Shown here: piece after piece, positions 24,077 through 31,197 of the stretch | Numbering within the stretch: the stretch's first letter is position 1 | Layout: every line of letters begins with the position of its first letter | Program-made: the position numbers and the translations under genes | DNA from: a virus | IMG/VR virus record: IMGVR_UViG_3300043395_000271 | Span: 1-35,542 of that record | DNA length: 35,542 nucleotides | Strand: one strand, 5' to 3' | Notes under the pieces: model-generated | What the model saw: only the letters and a program-made list of their open reading frames with translations | Database searches by the model: none | Told to the model about the DNA's origin: nothing

Positions 24077-24691
24077 TTAGTAACTCTTTTTGGTTAACAT
24101 TGATGAAGCAATCGCCATGAGGGATTGCACGTCTTCTATGCTCTCAGGTTTATCTTTGAACCCGACGGTAATTTGACCGATGAAACGTGTGTTGTCCGGT
24201 GGTACAGAGATTCGACAGCCGTGGGTGACACCAACTTCGACGTACCACAGCCCGATTTCGCTTTGTGGCTTGTGGTAATCGCCGCATGGCGTCTCTCCTG
24301 CCATAAGGCGGACAACGTCTGCATTATTGTTGGGGTTTTGTGTAAAGAGACCGACATCGATGCCCTCCATGCGCTTGTCGCGCCCTTCCTTTGTATACGC
24401 CCGGTACAAGACCCGGGTGCCAAATAACGGGTTGACCTTGAAGATGGCCACAGTTTGTGCGCCACCGTACCTAAACAAAATCGCCGCCGCATCGTCCGCC
24501 CGGGCCTCATTGATGCTGGGCAGCTTCTGGCTTTCCTTGTATGCACCGACCAGCAGTTCTTGGTTGCTGTAAACAAACCAGGCACAGAACCCAAACACAA
24601 ACATAATTAGGAGGGCGACGAGCTTGAACGGGCTGTCCACATAGGCCAGCACCCTGTCCAGTACTCCTAGCGCCTTGTCCTGTTCGCTCAC
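24077..24691 (-). CDS. T4 holin T-like membrane protein
   Basis: A 204-residue protein from GTG 24689-24691. It has a short cytoplasmic N-terminus (ALGVLDRVLAYV), one membrane span (about residues 24-44, VALLIMFVFGFCAWFVYS) and a large periplasmic domain with two cysteines (GETPCGDYH and THGCRISV) ending in a helix (VQSLMAIASSML). Topology, length and the GVLDR / IGQITV / C-terminal helix pattern resemble T4 holin T (218 aa), whose periplasmic domain senses lysis-inhibition signals. The chosen GTG has GAAAGG 8 bases upstream and overlaps the upstream stop as GTGA; another GTG at 24700 is possible. The assignment is by pattern only. Confidence 0.6.
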   Translation of the reverse strand: MSEQDKALGVLDRVLAYVDSPFKLVALLIMFVFGFCAWFVYSNQELLVGAYKESQKLPSINEARADDAAAILFRYGGAQTVAIFKVNPLFGTRVLYRAYTKEGRDKRMEGIDVGLFTQNPNNNADVVRLMAGETPCGDYHKPQSEIGLWYVEVGVTHGCRISVPPDNTRFIGQITVGFKDKPESIEDVQSLMAIASSMLTKKSY

Positions 24692-24975
24692 CTGTCGCAC
24701 CTTTCAATCAAATCCCGGTACTTGCCAATCTTGTGGGTAATCCGCTCGTTCTCTAGCCTCAGCCTCTGCATGTCAATGTACATGAACATCATCACAGGCA
24801 GCATGATCGCAAACAAAAAAGCCAGGATCGTCATGCCAACCAAATATCCAATCGGTTCTTCTGGTGGAGCATCACTGACCAGATTAGAGCCACGAGATAC
24901 GCCGCCATTACCAGCACGATTACCACCTCCAGGGCCACCTCTTGCATTTGATCTAGTTTGACCCTGCGTTGCCAT
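24688..24975 (-). CDS. Single-span membrane protein overlapping the upstream gene
   Basis: A 95-residue protein. Residues 1-42 are Gly/Arg/Asn-rich and disordered; one span (about 43-66, YLVGMTILAFLFAIMLPVMMFMY) is followed by a short charged coil (QRLRLENERITHKI) and a Cys near the C-terminus. The first 145 bp overlap the upstream coiled-coil gene in another frame, which explains the low-complexity N-terminus. The start has AAGGGA about 7 bases upstream; the stop overlaps the next gene as GTGA. An N-in topology with a periplasmic coil would suit an inner-membrane spanin or lysis regulator, but the protein is short and no outer-membrane lipoprotein partner is seen. Confidence 0.6.
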   Translation of the reverse strand: MATQGQTRSNARGGPGGGNRAGNGGVSRGSNLVSDAPPEEPIGYLVGMTILAFLFAIMLPVMMFMYIDMQRLRLENERITHKIGKYRDLIERCDR

Positions 24976-25385
24976 TCCAGTTCCCTTTGCATCTGCTCGG
25001 CTAGTTCCATGTCCCTTTCATGCTCCTGCTCCAGGCGGAACAGCGTCTTCTCAAAATCTGCCCAAAACCCTCCTGGCAATCCCAGCTCATAGATGATCAT
25101 GTTGCGCAGCGACTCGTACTGCTGCTTCAACTCAACCTTCCTGGCGACCTCCTCAAAAGCAAGAACTTGAAGCGATTTCCCCTTTGGTGGGTTCTTCTTA
25201 ACTTCAAGTTCCGCTTTCTTCAGTTCCTGCGTGTGCTCCAGTACCTTGCCAACATGATGTGTAACCTGGCTTGTCAGATCAGCTACTTCTTTGCCAGCCG
25301 CCTGAGCTTCCTTGACCAGAGCACAGAGTTTGCGAACGCCTGAGATAGCGCCCGAAACCATTGTGAACGCAGTAACTGGATCAAT
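24831..25385 (-). CDS. Coiled-coil protein with C-terminal membrane anchor; probable AUU start
   Basis: 176 residues from ATG 25359-25361, or 184 from ATT 25383-25385, the end used here. The extension reads (M)DPVTAFTMVSGAISG, the N-terminal pattern I recall from a widespread small phage protein family, and ATT is preceded by GAGGT with 5-base spacing, whereas ATG 25361 has no clear ribosome site. Residues about 20-145 are helical and charged, including NMIIYELGLPGGFWADF and a Glu/Arg-rich coil; about 148-170 form a membrane span (VVIVLVMAAYLVALIWSVML). The 3' end overlaps the next gene by 145 bp out of frame. The role is unknown; position suggests the lysis or membrane module. Confidence 0.65.
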   Translation of the reverse strand: MDPVTAFTMVSGAISGVRKLCALVKEAQAAGKEVADLTSQVTHHVGKVLEHTQELKKAELEVKKNPPKGKSLQVLAFEEVARKVELKQQYESLRNMIIYELGLPGGFWADFEKTLFRLEQEHERDMELAEQMQRELEWQRRVKLDQMQEVALEVVIVLVMAAYLVALIWSVMLHQKNRLDIWLA

Positions 25386-25392
25386 GATTACC

Positions 25393-25563
25393 TCACTGAA
25401 CCGGGGCTTCGTCCGGTTTGGTCTCAGGCATCGGCACCTGAGGGATTGCCTGCTCCTGGATGGCTTGAACCAGCTGGAACACCTCGCCGTACGGGCGCGT
25501 ACCCAGATACTGCAGAGTGGCGTTTACCAGGCTCAGGCTTAGTTCGATTTTTTTGTCGTCCAT
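25393..25563 (-). CDS. Small conserved phage protein
   Basis: A 56-residue protein from ATG 25561-25563, which has TTGGAG about 6 bases upstream. A longer frame to 25659 would run into the neighbour and lacks a good site. The sequence has a helix NATLQYLGTRPYGEVFQLVQAIQ and a Pro-rich tail (IPQVPMPETKPDE). The 'YLGxRPYxEVFxLIxxIQ' pattern recurs in small aquatic-phage ORFs near lysis genes. The stop (TGA) overlaps the putative ribosome site of the next gene. Function unknown. Confidence 0.7.
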   Translation of the reverse strand: MDDKKIELSLSLVNATLQYLGTRPYGEVFQLVQAIQEQAIPQVPMPETKPDEAPVQ

Positions 25564-25612
25564 GTTTACTCCAAATGCAACCGCTGAGATGGGGCAGCGG
25601 CGATACCCCTTA

Positions 25613-25897
25613 TTACCAAGGAACCCCAGTAGCGCTGACTGGGTTCTTCTGCGCGTCAATTTTGGCTTGCACGGCCGCTTCGGTCGCGTCCTTGTCCACC
25701 GTCTCCCAGATCCATGCCAAGACTTGGTCTTGGGTCAGATCAGCATAAGCCGCTACAGGCTCGCCATCCCATGAGCAGGTGGCATACACAGAGTCAGAGA
25801 TGTCGCCGTCCGTGCCTACGCATTGCCAGTGAGCAGTGGTAACGAAACCGTCAGAGGTACGGCGGTCAAGATTAGTGATTGTCCAGGTTACGGTCAT
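25613..25897 (-). CDS. Small conserved phage protein (DUF7936-like)
   Basis: A 94-residue beta-rich protein: TVTWTITNLDRRTSDGFVTT, AHWQCVGTDGD, then a helix (LTQDQVLAWIWETVDKDATE) and an ending with AKIDAQKNP...GVPW. I recall this pattern (TxDGFVTTAHW ... DAQKxPVSxxGxPW) in many phages, usually next to fibre genes, with no known function. A ribosome site AAAGGAAAC precedes the ATG. It lies 18 bp after the fibre gene and may be a fibre accessory or assembly protein, by position only. Confidence 0.7.
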   Translation of the reverse strand: MTVTWTITNLDRRTSDGFVTTAHWQCVGTDGDISDSVYATCSWDGEPVAAYADLTQDQVLAWIWETVDKDATEAAVQAKIDAQKNPVSATGVPW

Positions 25898-25915
25898 TTC
25901 AGTTTCCTTTAAAAA

Positions 25916-27616
25916 TTAGTTCAAAGCTCTCCAAGCACCTCCAGAATAGATATACATTTTGTTGTTTGTACTGTCTATAACCATCGGAGCAAGGCCGGTT
26001 TTTGTTGTAGGTGTACCAGTAGGAGTTCCAGCGCAGGTGGGTATATATAAAAAGCCATCTGTTGCAGTTGTCGAGATAGCCGCAGTTCCGACTAAGAAGT
26101 TACCGTTGGAGTCGATACGGGCGCGTTCTGATCCGTTTGTGAAAAACTTATGTGATCCAGCAGTGCCTATGTAGTAGTTAAAATCAGGACGTGTCGTCGC
26201 CGTTGTACGGTTGATGTACTCCATAACGCCGCCGTTAAGTGAAACATTTCCGGTGGAAAACTCAATGTTTTCGTTGCCACTAGAAACAACAAGTCTTGTT
26301 TGAGGACTTGTAGTTCCAATCCCCAACCTCCCACTCGCATCCAGCGTCATTGCTTGGGTGAAGGAGATGGGGTTACCTGCTGTGCCGGAGGCTGCCGTAT
26401 ACCAAATATGAGCGCCGTTGTTTTGCTGGTAATTAGTTGCGTAATCAGTGGCAATGTATTTGTTGCCAGTTGAAGAATAGTAGGTGTTGCTACCAAGCAC
26501 CACGTTTGCAGAGCCGAAATCATACAAAGCTGCGCCGCTGCCTACTTGCAATGCTTTAACGCTGCTGTCCCAAGCACTCGGCGTAACCCCCAATCCGAGG
26601 TTACCGGAGGAGTCGAGGCCCATTTGAGCTGACCAAGAAGAACCGTTGTAATAGTCAAACCAATAAATATTATTGGTATCAACACGCATACCTCGTTTGC
26701 CGCTTGTTACAGCAGCGTTGGTATATGTAAACCAACCAGTTCCTGCGGTATCACTGCGCGTGTTATCAACTGAAAGCCGTGTTGCAGGAGAACTCGTCCC
26801 AATACCCAGCCCTGTGCTGGTTAGGCGCATTTGTTCGGAGCCAGTCGTGCTCCAAGCAAAATCACGAGAGTTGTAAGATGTAAACTGAACAGGCCCACTG
26901 TTCGGCGTTTGAATTTCAAACGCATTCTCAGCTCCCACTGATGCGTTGTTTAGTCTAAGTGTTGCAGGCCCGGAACGATAGATTTCAATTCCGGTTCCAA
27001 CACCAAACGCAGCAGCACGACCAAGGCCAAGGCTTGTCCCATCAAACGTCAGCGCAGAACCAGTGGTGACTACCTTGGAGCCGTTGAGGTACGCTACTCC
27101 GTTGGCTGTGCCTGCTGATAAGACCGGATTTGCAGTAAGCGTAGCCACGCCAGTAAGGGATGTAGTTCCCGTGACAGACAGGTTCCCGTTAACCGTCAGG
27201 TTACCAACAGTAGAAGAGCCAACCTCAATAAAGTCAGAGCCGTTCCAAGCCACAACCGCCGAAGCGCCGTTCGGGATCGTTAGCCCCGTCGTAGGACCAA
27301 CCCCTACCAGCTTGACCGAGTACCCACCCGTCGTCGCATTGATGATCGTGTAGATCTTGGACTGGGCCGGGGCCGTGATGGTACGTAGCGCCGTGCGTGC
27401 GCCTGAGCACAGCAGAATAGCCTGACGAGCCTGGTTTGCCGCAAGAGTCGTGGTAGTCAGCGTGACGTCAGCGTCCGTGCTGAGCGTGGTCGTACCGGCA
27501 ACGGCTGAATCAAGCAAGGTTGTAATGGAATCGTTAACAGTTTGGCCCCAAACCCCTGAAAGTTCACCAGTAACCGGAAGAGCTAGACCAAGCAATGAAG
27601 TTGCTGCTGTTGGCAT
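25916..27616 (-). CDS. Tail fibre / receptor-binding protein
   Basis: A 566-residue protein. The N-terminus (AATSLLGLALPVTGELSGVWG, residues 4-24) resembles the virion-attachment segments of phage fibres. The body is Thr/Ser/Gly-rich with repeated beta-strand units (LTVNGNLSVTGTTSLTG; LGIGTSSPATRLSV near 275 and LGIGTTSPQTRLVV near 430), typical of trimeric fibre shafts. It ends with TNNKMYIYSGGAWRALN and has no C-terminal S74 chaperone. The start ATG 27614-27616 has its Shine-Dalgarno (AAGGA, 27624-27628) inside the end of the upstream GIY-YIG gene. Host-receptor binding is inferred. Confidence 0.8.
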   Translation of the reverse strand: MPTAATSLLGLALPVTGELSGVWGQTVNDSITTLLDSAVAGTTTLSTDADVTLTTTTLAANQARQAILLCSGARTALRTITAPAQSKIYTIINATTGGYSVKLVGVGPTTGLTIPNGASAVVAWNGSDFIEVGSSTVGNLTVNGNLSVTGTTSLTGVATLTANPVLSAGTANGVAYLNGSKVVTTGSALTFDGTSLGLGRAAAFGVGTGIEIYRSGPATLRLNNASVGAENAFEIQTPNSGPVQFTSYNSRDFAWSTTGSEQMRLTSTGLGIGTSSPATRLSVDNTRSDTAGTGWFTYTNAAVTSGKRGMRVDTNNIYWFDYYNGSSWSAQMGLDSSGNLGLGVTPSAWDSSVKALQVGSGAALYDFGSANVVLGSNTYYSSTGNKYIATDYATNYQQNNGAHIWYTAASGTAGNPISFTQAMTLDASGRLGIGTTSPQTRLVVSSGNENIEFSTGNVSLNGGVMEYINRTTATTRPDFNYYIGTAGSHKFFTNGSERARIDSNGNFLVGTAAISTTATDGFLYIPTCAGTPTGTPTTKTGLAPMVIDSTNNKMYIYSGGAWRALN

Positions 27617-27617
27617 A

Positions 27618-28409
27618 TTAAAGTCCTTGCGTTAAATACACATGCGCTTTGCGCTGCTTGATCAACAAAACCATTTTCTTGCTGACCCCAAATTTGTGCG
27701 CTGTTTTTAACAGCGAGTCTTGATTGTAGAAAATATCCCGTACCGTGTCTTCTGATAATCTGGCATTGGGTCCGCGCTTACCCTTCTTAGACTCGGCCAG
27801 CTTCTTGAGAGCTTCTGTTCGATGCAAATCTAAGATAGCCCGCGCCTTTGCTTTATGCTCTTCTGTTGCAGGTGCCTTGTTATTTCCCTGTCCAGATTTG
27901 ATTGGCGGATACTGTTCATTAAGATGCGTCCAAGTGTCTCCTCGCCGCGCATCACGGATTGTGTCACGAGAACATTTAATCCCAAACCTATCTACAACTT
28001 CATCCAGTAGAGCAGAATTTGAAACGCCCTGTCTTGCGGGATCTCTAATAAACGCAATCACGTCATTGGTCAGTACAGATGGCAACTGCTCCCCATACAA
28101 CTGATCCACACGATCCCGACCTTCCCCTCCTGAGGTCAAGTTGTATCCTTTGTTCAGGCTTGCATGGGTCTCATACTGGGCAATAAAGCGCTTCTCCGCC
28201 TCTTGCAAATCATCAAAGGACGTGGCGTCGTAGATCTTCTCAACCGCAAAATTCTCTAGGCCATACTTCCTCATAGCCTTGTACAGGCGCTTCTGGCTTC
28301 CTGTATTGGCTGCACTACGATGCTCCCGCCAACGCTTTTCCAACGAGCAAACCGTGATACCTATGTACCGGTGCCCGTTGACGTTGTTGGTGATCATGTA
28401 AGCCAGCAT
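27618..28409 (-). CDS. GIY-YIG homing endonuclease (free-standing)
   Basis: A 263-residue protein. Residues 3-17 carry a GIY-YIG variant (AYMITNNVNGHRYIG); 25-30 are KRWREH with the catalytic Arg; E72 lies in the EAEKRFIAQYE helix and N90 in KGYNLTSGG. The linker and C-terminus hold helix-turn-helix-like DNA-binding segments (SEDTVRDIFYNQ, LLKTAHKFGVSKKM). The first motif reads AYMI where GIY is usual, a common relaxation. The start ATG 28407-28409 has AAGGAT upstream. It sits exactly between the repeat protein and the fibre gene. Base composition looks AT-richer than its neighbours, consistent with transfer. Confidence 0.88.
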   Translation of the reverse strand: MLAYMITNNVNGHRYIGITVCSLEKRWREHRSAANTGSQKRLYKAMRKYGLENFAVEKIYDATSFDDLQEAEKRFIAQYETHASLNKGYNLTSGGEGRDRVDQLYGEQLPSVLTNDVIAFIRDPARQGVSNSALLDEVVDRFGIKCSRDTIRDARRGDTWTHLNEQYPPIKSGQGNNKAPATEEHKAKARAILDLHRTEALKKLAESKKGKRGPNARLSEDTVRDIFYNQDSLLKTAHKFGVSKKMVLLIKQRKAHVYLTQGL

Positions 28410-28416
28410 GGGATCC

Positions 28417-29568
28417 TTACGAGTTCATGTTGATATTTTGCCAGTTAGGAGCCTGTGTGTCATCCACATTAGCCCACCCCGGCGTTTGAGTTGTCCCCAC
28501 AGCCGTCCACCCCGGCGACTGCGTATCCGTGACCTGGGTCCAGCCAGGCGTCTGTTCGTTATTGATATCCCCCCAGTTGGCCGTCTGGGTGTCGTCAATT
28601 GGGTTCCAGAGATACTCGGCGTAAATGTAGTCTGCCGCCGTCGCCGCCTCCGATATAGCAGCCATGTAGTTCACAGCCGCCACAAACTGAGCTGCCGCCG
28701 TGGCCGTCTCCAAAATCTCAACCAATATAGTCAAGAAGGCAGAGTCAGAATCCGTGGCCGTGGCCGTCTCGCTCACCGAGCTTTGGACACTTACATTGGC
28801 AGATACCGTATCTGTGGCCGTGGCGGTCTCAAGGATAGCCCCAATAAACTCAAACTGGGAGGCCGTCTGGTCTGTCGCGGTGGCTGTTTCAGACACGCTC
28901 CTGGAGTATGTTGGGCTTGCACTGACTGTATCAGAGCCAGTTGCTGTATCTGAAGTTGTGGCCGGGTATGTGGGGGTTGATGAGTCCGTATCAGACCCAG
29001 ACGCGCTTTCACTTACAGCCACCCCAAAATTGGCATTGGCGGATATTGCGTCAGACCCAGTTGCCGTCTCAGATACAGAGGCAAAAACCGAGACATTGGA
29101 GTCAATTGAGTCCGCCCCAGTAGCTGTCTCACTAACCGAAGATCCAAACGCCGCCTGGGCCTCTATGCTGTCAGATCCTGTGGCAGTCTCAGAGATAACC
29201 GTGGAGTAGGTAGGTGTGGCCTCTATTGAGTCTGACCCGCTGGCGGTCTCGTCTACTGCCACTCCAAAGTTCTGGGCAGCTGAGATGGCGTCGGATCCTG
29301 TGGCTGTTTCTGAGACTGCAGACTGGAAGTTGACGTTTCCGGCTATTGAATCTGCGCCTGTTGCCGTCTCAGCAATATTAGAACCAAACGTAGCCAGGGC
29401 CGAGTCGGTGTCGGCTCCCGTGGCGGTCTCAGAGATGCTAGAGGAAAAGGTGGGATTAGAAGATACGCTATCAGCGCCCGTGGCAGTCTCGGCCAGGTCA
29501 CGGTCATAAACCGAATCACCCCAGCCAGCTTGACCCCATGTACCGGACCCCCATCCGCCTTCTGCCAT
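28417..29568 (-). CDS. Tandem-repeat virion protein (15 x 20 aa plus 5 x 11 aa)
   Basis: A 383-residue protein from ATG 29566-29568 (AAGGAT upstream; a GTG one codon earlier is possible). The N-terminus is Trp/Gly-rich (GGWGSGTWGQAGWG), a start I recall in aquatic-phage surface proteins. Residues 27-326 are fifteen 20-residue units starting ETATG(A/S)D; residues 326-380 are five 11-residue Trp units (for example DTQSPGWTAVG). Composition is very poor in Lys and Cys and rich in Ser/Thr/Ala/Asp. It is likely an extended fibre or decoration protein with beta-type repeats. Neighbours are structural; no enzyme motif is seen. Confidence 0.8.
   Translation of the reverse strand: MAEGGWGSGTWGQAGWGDSVYDRDLAETATGADSVSSNPTFSSSISETATGADTDSALATFGSNIAETATGADSIAGNVNFQSAVSETATGSDAISAAQNFGVAVDETASGSDSIEATPTYSTVISETATGSDSIEAQAAFGSSVSETATGADSIDSNVSVFASVSETATGSDAISANANFGVAVSESASGSDTDSSTPTYPATTSDTATGSDTVSASPTYSRSVSETATATDQTASQFEFIGAILETATATDTVSANVSVQSSVSETATATDSDSAFLTILVEILETATAAAQFVAAVNYMAAISEAATAADYIYAEYLWNPIDDTQTANWGDINNEQTPGWTQVTDTQSPGWTAVGTTQTPGWANVDDTQAPNWQNINMNS
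28429..28593. repeat. Five tandem 33-bp coding repeats (11-aa Trp units)
   Basis: Five consecutive 11-residue units with Gln at 3 and Trp at 7: DTQTANWGDIN, NEQTPGWTQVT, DTQSPGWTAVG, TTQTPGWANVD, DTQAPNWQNIN. They follow the 20-residue array directly and share one residue with its end. Confidence 0.9.
28591..29490. repeat. Fifteen tandem 60-bp coding repeats (20-aa units)
   Basis: Fifteen consecutive units of exactly 20 codons, consensus ETATG(A/S)D(S/A)I followed by a variable segment with an aromatic near position 15 and a hydrophobic-Ser ending. Early units keep TG(A/S)D, later units drift to TATD then TAAA, so there is a gradient along the array. Not a CRISPR: there are no constant repeats with unique spacers. 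Confidence 0.92.
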
Positions 29569-29577
29569 CACTCATCC

Positions 29578-30147
29578 TTAAGCGGACAAGCTGAACGTGT
29601 ACGTTACGGTCAGAACATCACCAGACACAACAGAGCGGTCGCCAGGAGACTGGAAGTCAGCAGCCGAGAACAGCGTGCCAGTCGTACCAGAAGCTGCCGA
29701 AGCCAGGAAAGCCCCACCCACCGTTGCCGTGGCGTTAATGCTAAAGCTGGCTTTGGAAGCCGAGTTGGTCACCACAGACGGGTTAGCGTTGGTTGCAGAA
29801 GCAAACGTGGCCGCAGGGCGGTTGCCAGAATAAGGGGTGATCTCGGTCCAGCCAGCGTGGATTGCCAGGGTGTCAGTAGCCGCAGGGGTGTTAGACGCGC
29901 CAGCTCCGTACAGACCGATATACCAGGCCGTGATCTGGGTGGTCGAGGTCAGAGCCACACCAGCCATGTACTGCAGGCCAACGTTCACAACCAGATTCTT
30001 GGTCTCGTCACGCCATTTCAGGTTGCCGTCTTTGTCAAAGCACTCGATGAAATACTGGCCCGTAGCTTTGGCGGTCTCGCCCGAGCCGGTGTTGGCGATC
30101 ATGCCGCCTTCGATTTTGTCTGTGGCTTTCAAGAATTCGGTGGTCAT
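29578..30147 (-). CDS. Conserved beta-rich virion structural protein
   Basis: A 189-residue protein. It holds an N-terminal strand block (YFIECFDKDGNLKWRDETKNLVVNVG), then WYIGLYGAGASNTPAATDTLAIHAGWTE, then NRPAATFASAT and a Ser/Ala-rich ending with a GDxLTVTYTFSLSA tail. I recall this combination (AWYIGL ... HAGWTE ... RP ... GDxLxVTYT) in a widespread family of phage virion proteins of unproven function. AAGGAG precedes the ATG. It lies between another small structural protein and the repeat protein, so it may belong to the fibre or a surface appendage. Confidence 0.75.
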   Translation of the reverse strand: MTTEFLKATDKIEGGMIANTGSGETAKATGQYFIECFDKDGNLKWRDETKNLVVNVGLQYMAGVALTSTTQITAWYIGLYGAGASNTPAATDTLAIHAGWTEITPYSGNRPAATFASATNANPSVVTNSASKASFSINATATVGGAFLASAASGTTGTLFSAADFQSPGDRSVVSGDVLTVTYTFSLSA

Positions 30148-30157
30148 GGACCGCTCC

Positions 30158-30571
30158 TTAGTTAGATGAACGTATTAAAGCCGACGTTGCCGTGTTCTGC
30201 GGCATCGTGACCGTGAAGTTGGTGGATGTCTTGTCAGATCCAAAGTCGAGCACGGCAATTGATTTGTTGCCCTGGGTAGAGTTATAGATCAGCGCGCATC
30301 GTGCCGTTACACTGGCATTGAACGCAACATTGTTAAAGTTGACGTAGACGGTATAGCCAGACGTATTGATAGTCACGCCCGTCATAACCACGCCGCCAGC
30401 TACATAGCCAGTACCAGTCACCTCGTTGGTGGAAGAATACACGGTCGTGTCTGCGTTCAAATCCGCATTGGCCGTGTACAAGGCCATCTTCAAGGTGTTC
30501 GACGTCAGATTGTGCACCCCCTCGTAGAGCTCGGCCTTGAAGCTGGTGGTTTGGGTTTGGACTATGCTCAT
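30158..30571 (-). CDS. Small conserved virion structural protein
   Basis: A 137-residue beta-rich protein: SFKAELYEGVHNLTSNTLKMALYTANADL near the start, then NEVTGTGYVAGGVVMTG, and a hydrophobic strand pair (CALIYNSTQGNKSIAVLDFG). The pattern 'FKxELxxGxHxF...KxALYTxxA.L...YssTnEV.GtGY..GG' is common in small phage structural proteins. ATG 30569-30571 overlaps the endonuclease stop as ATGA, and the Shine-Dalgarno GAGG (30579-30582) lies inside the endonuclease coding sequence. Confidence 0.75.
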   Translation of the reverse strand: MSIVQTQTTSFKAELYEGVHNLTSNTLKMALYTANADLNADTTVYSSTNEVTGTGYVAGGVVMTGVTINTSGYTVYVNFNNVAFNASVTARCALIYNSTQGNKSIAVLDFGSDKTSTNFTVTMPQNTATSALIRSSN

Positions 30572-31197
30572 GCCGTAACCTCAAAAGCGTTTAACTTGCG
30601 CACGTTCTCTACCCCAGGAATTACTTGCAGATTGTAGGGTGTGTGAAGACCGGACACAAGTTTGCCCTGAAGAGGGACGATATGATCTACATGCCACTGA
30701 AAGCCAAACAGTTTTGTGCGCAGCGCCGCTAATTCATATGCCTGCTCAATCATCCAATGGTCATCGACAGTAAGCCAAGACGGAGTTCTATGGATTTTTG
30801 CAAGGCGGCGTTTAATAGTATTGGCTACCACCAGACCGGGATTTTTTGCCTTTGATTTCTTGGTATATGAATTAACCAGATCTCTATTAGCATCTCTCCA
30901 CTTCTTTATGGTAGCTGCAATTTTTTCTTTGTTGGCCGCACGATACACAGAATCTTGTTTATTTTTCTTTGCGCGCAATTCTGGCGTGCTGATTACTCGA
31001 TTGTTACTCTTTGCGGCATGGGCTTTAGTCCGCTCAGGATTAGCTTTGCGAGCCTGCTGCAATCTCTCAGAGGCACAAGCTGCGCATGATCCAGACACGT
31101 AGCGCTCCCCTTCGAGATGTGCATGCAGCTGGCACACACTCCCAAAGTAGCGCGGCATACCTGCCGCTTTTGCTTGTTGTCTGGTAAGTTTTATCAT
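30568..31197 (-). CDS. HNH endonuclease (free-standing, probable homing enzyme)
   Basis: A 209-residue basic protein. An N-terminal Cys/His finger (C22, H25/H27, C38, C41) is followed by a long Lys/Ala-rich helical linker. A C-terminal HNH core follows (WHVDHIVPL at about 168-176, then SGLHTPYNLQVIPGVENVRKLN with the third motif). Catalytic His and Asp/Asn positions are present. The gene overlaps both neighbours by ATGA (4 bp each side). The central part looks AT-richer than its neighbours. It is distinct in type from the other two endonucleases here. Confidence 0.87.
   Translation of the reverse strand: MIKLTRQQAKAAGMPRYFGSVCQLHAHLEGERYVSGSCAACASERLQQARKANPERTKAHAAKSNNRVISTPELRAKKNKQDSVYRAANKEKIAATIKKWRDANRDLVNSYTKKSKAKNPGLVVANTIKRRLAKIHRTPSWLTVDDHWMIEQAYELAALRTKLFGFQWHVDHIVPLQGKLVSGLHTPYNLQVIPGVENVRKLNAFEVTA

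Noticed and set aside
25564-25659. Longer form of the 56-aa protein
   Set aside because: It overlaps the upstream gene, has no ribosome site, and the extra residues are unlike the rest; ATG 25563 has a good GGAG.
28700-29209. 169-aa + strand repeat ORF
   Set aside because: It is the complementary frame of the 60-bp coding repeats. The - strand frame has the ribosome site, exact 20-residue register and structural context.
28591-29490. Possible CRISPR-like array
   Set aside because: Units are contiguous 60-bp coding repeats without constant repeat/unique spacer structure and without cas genes.
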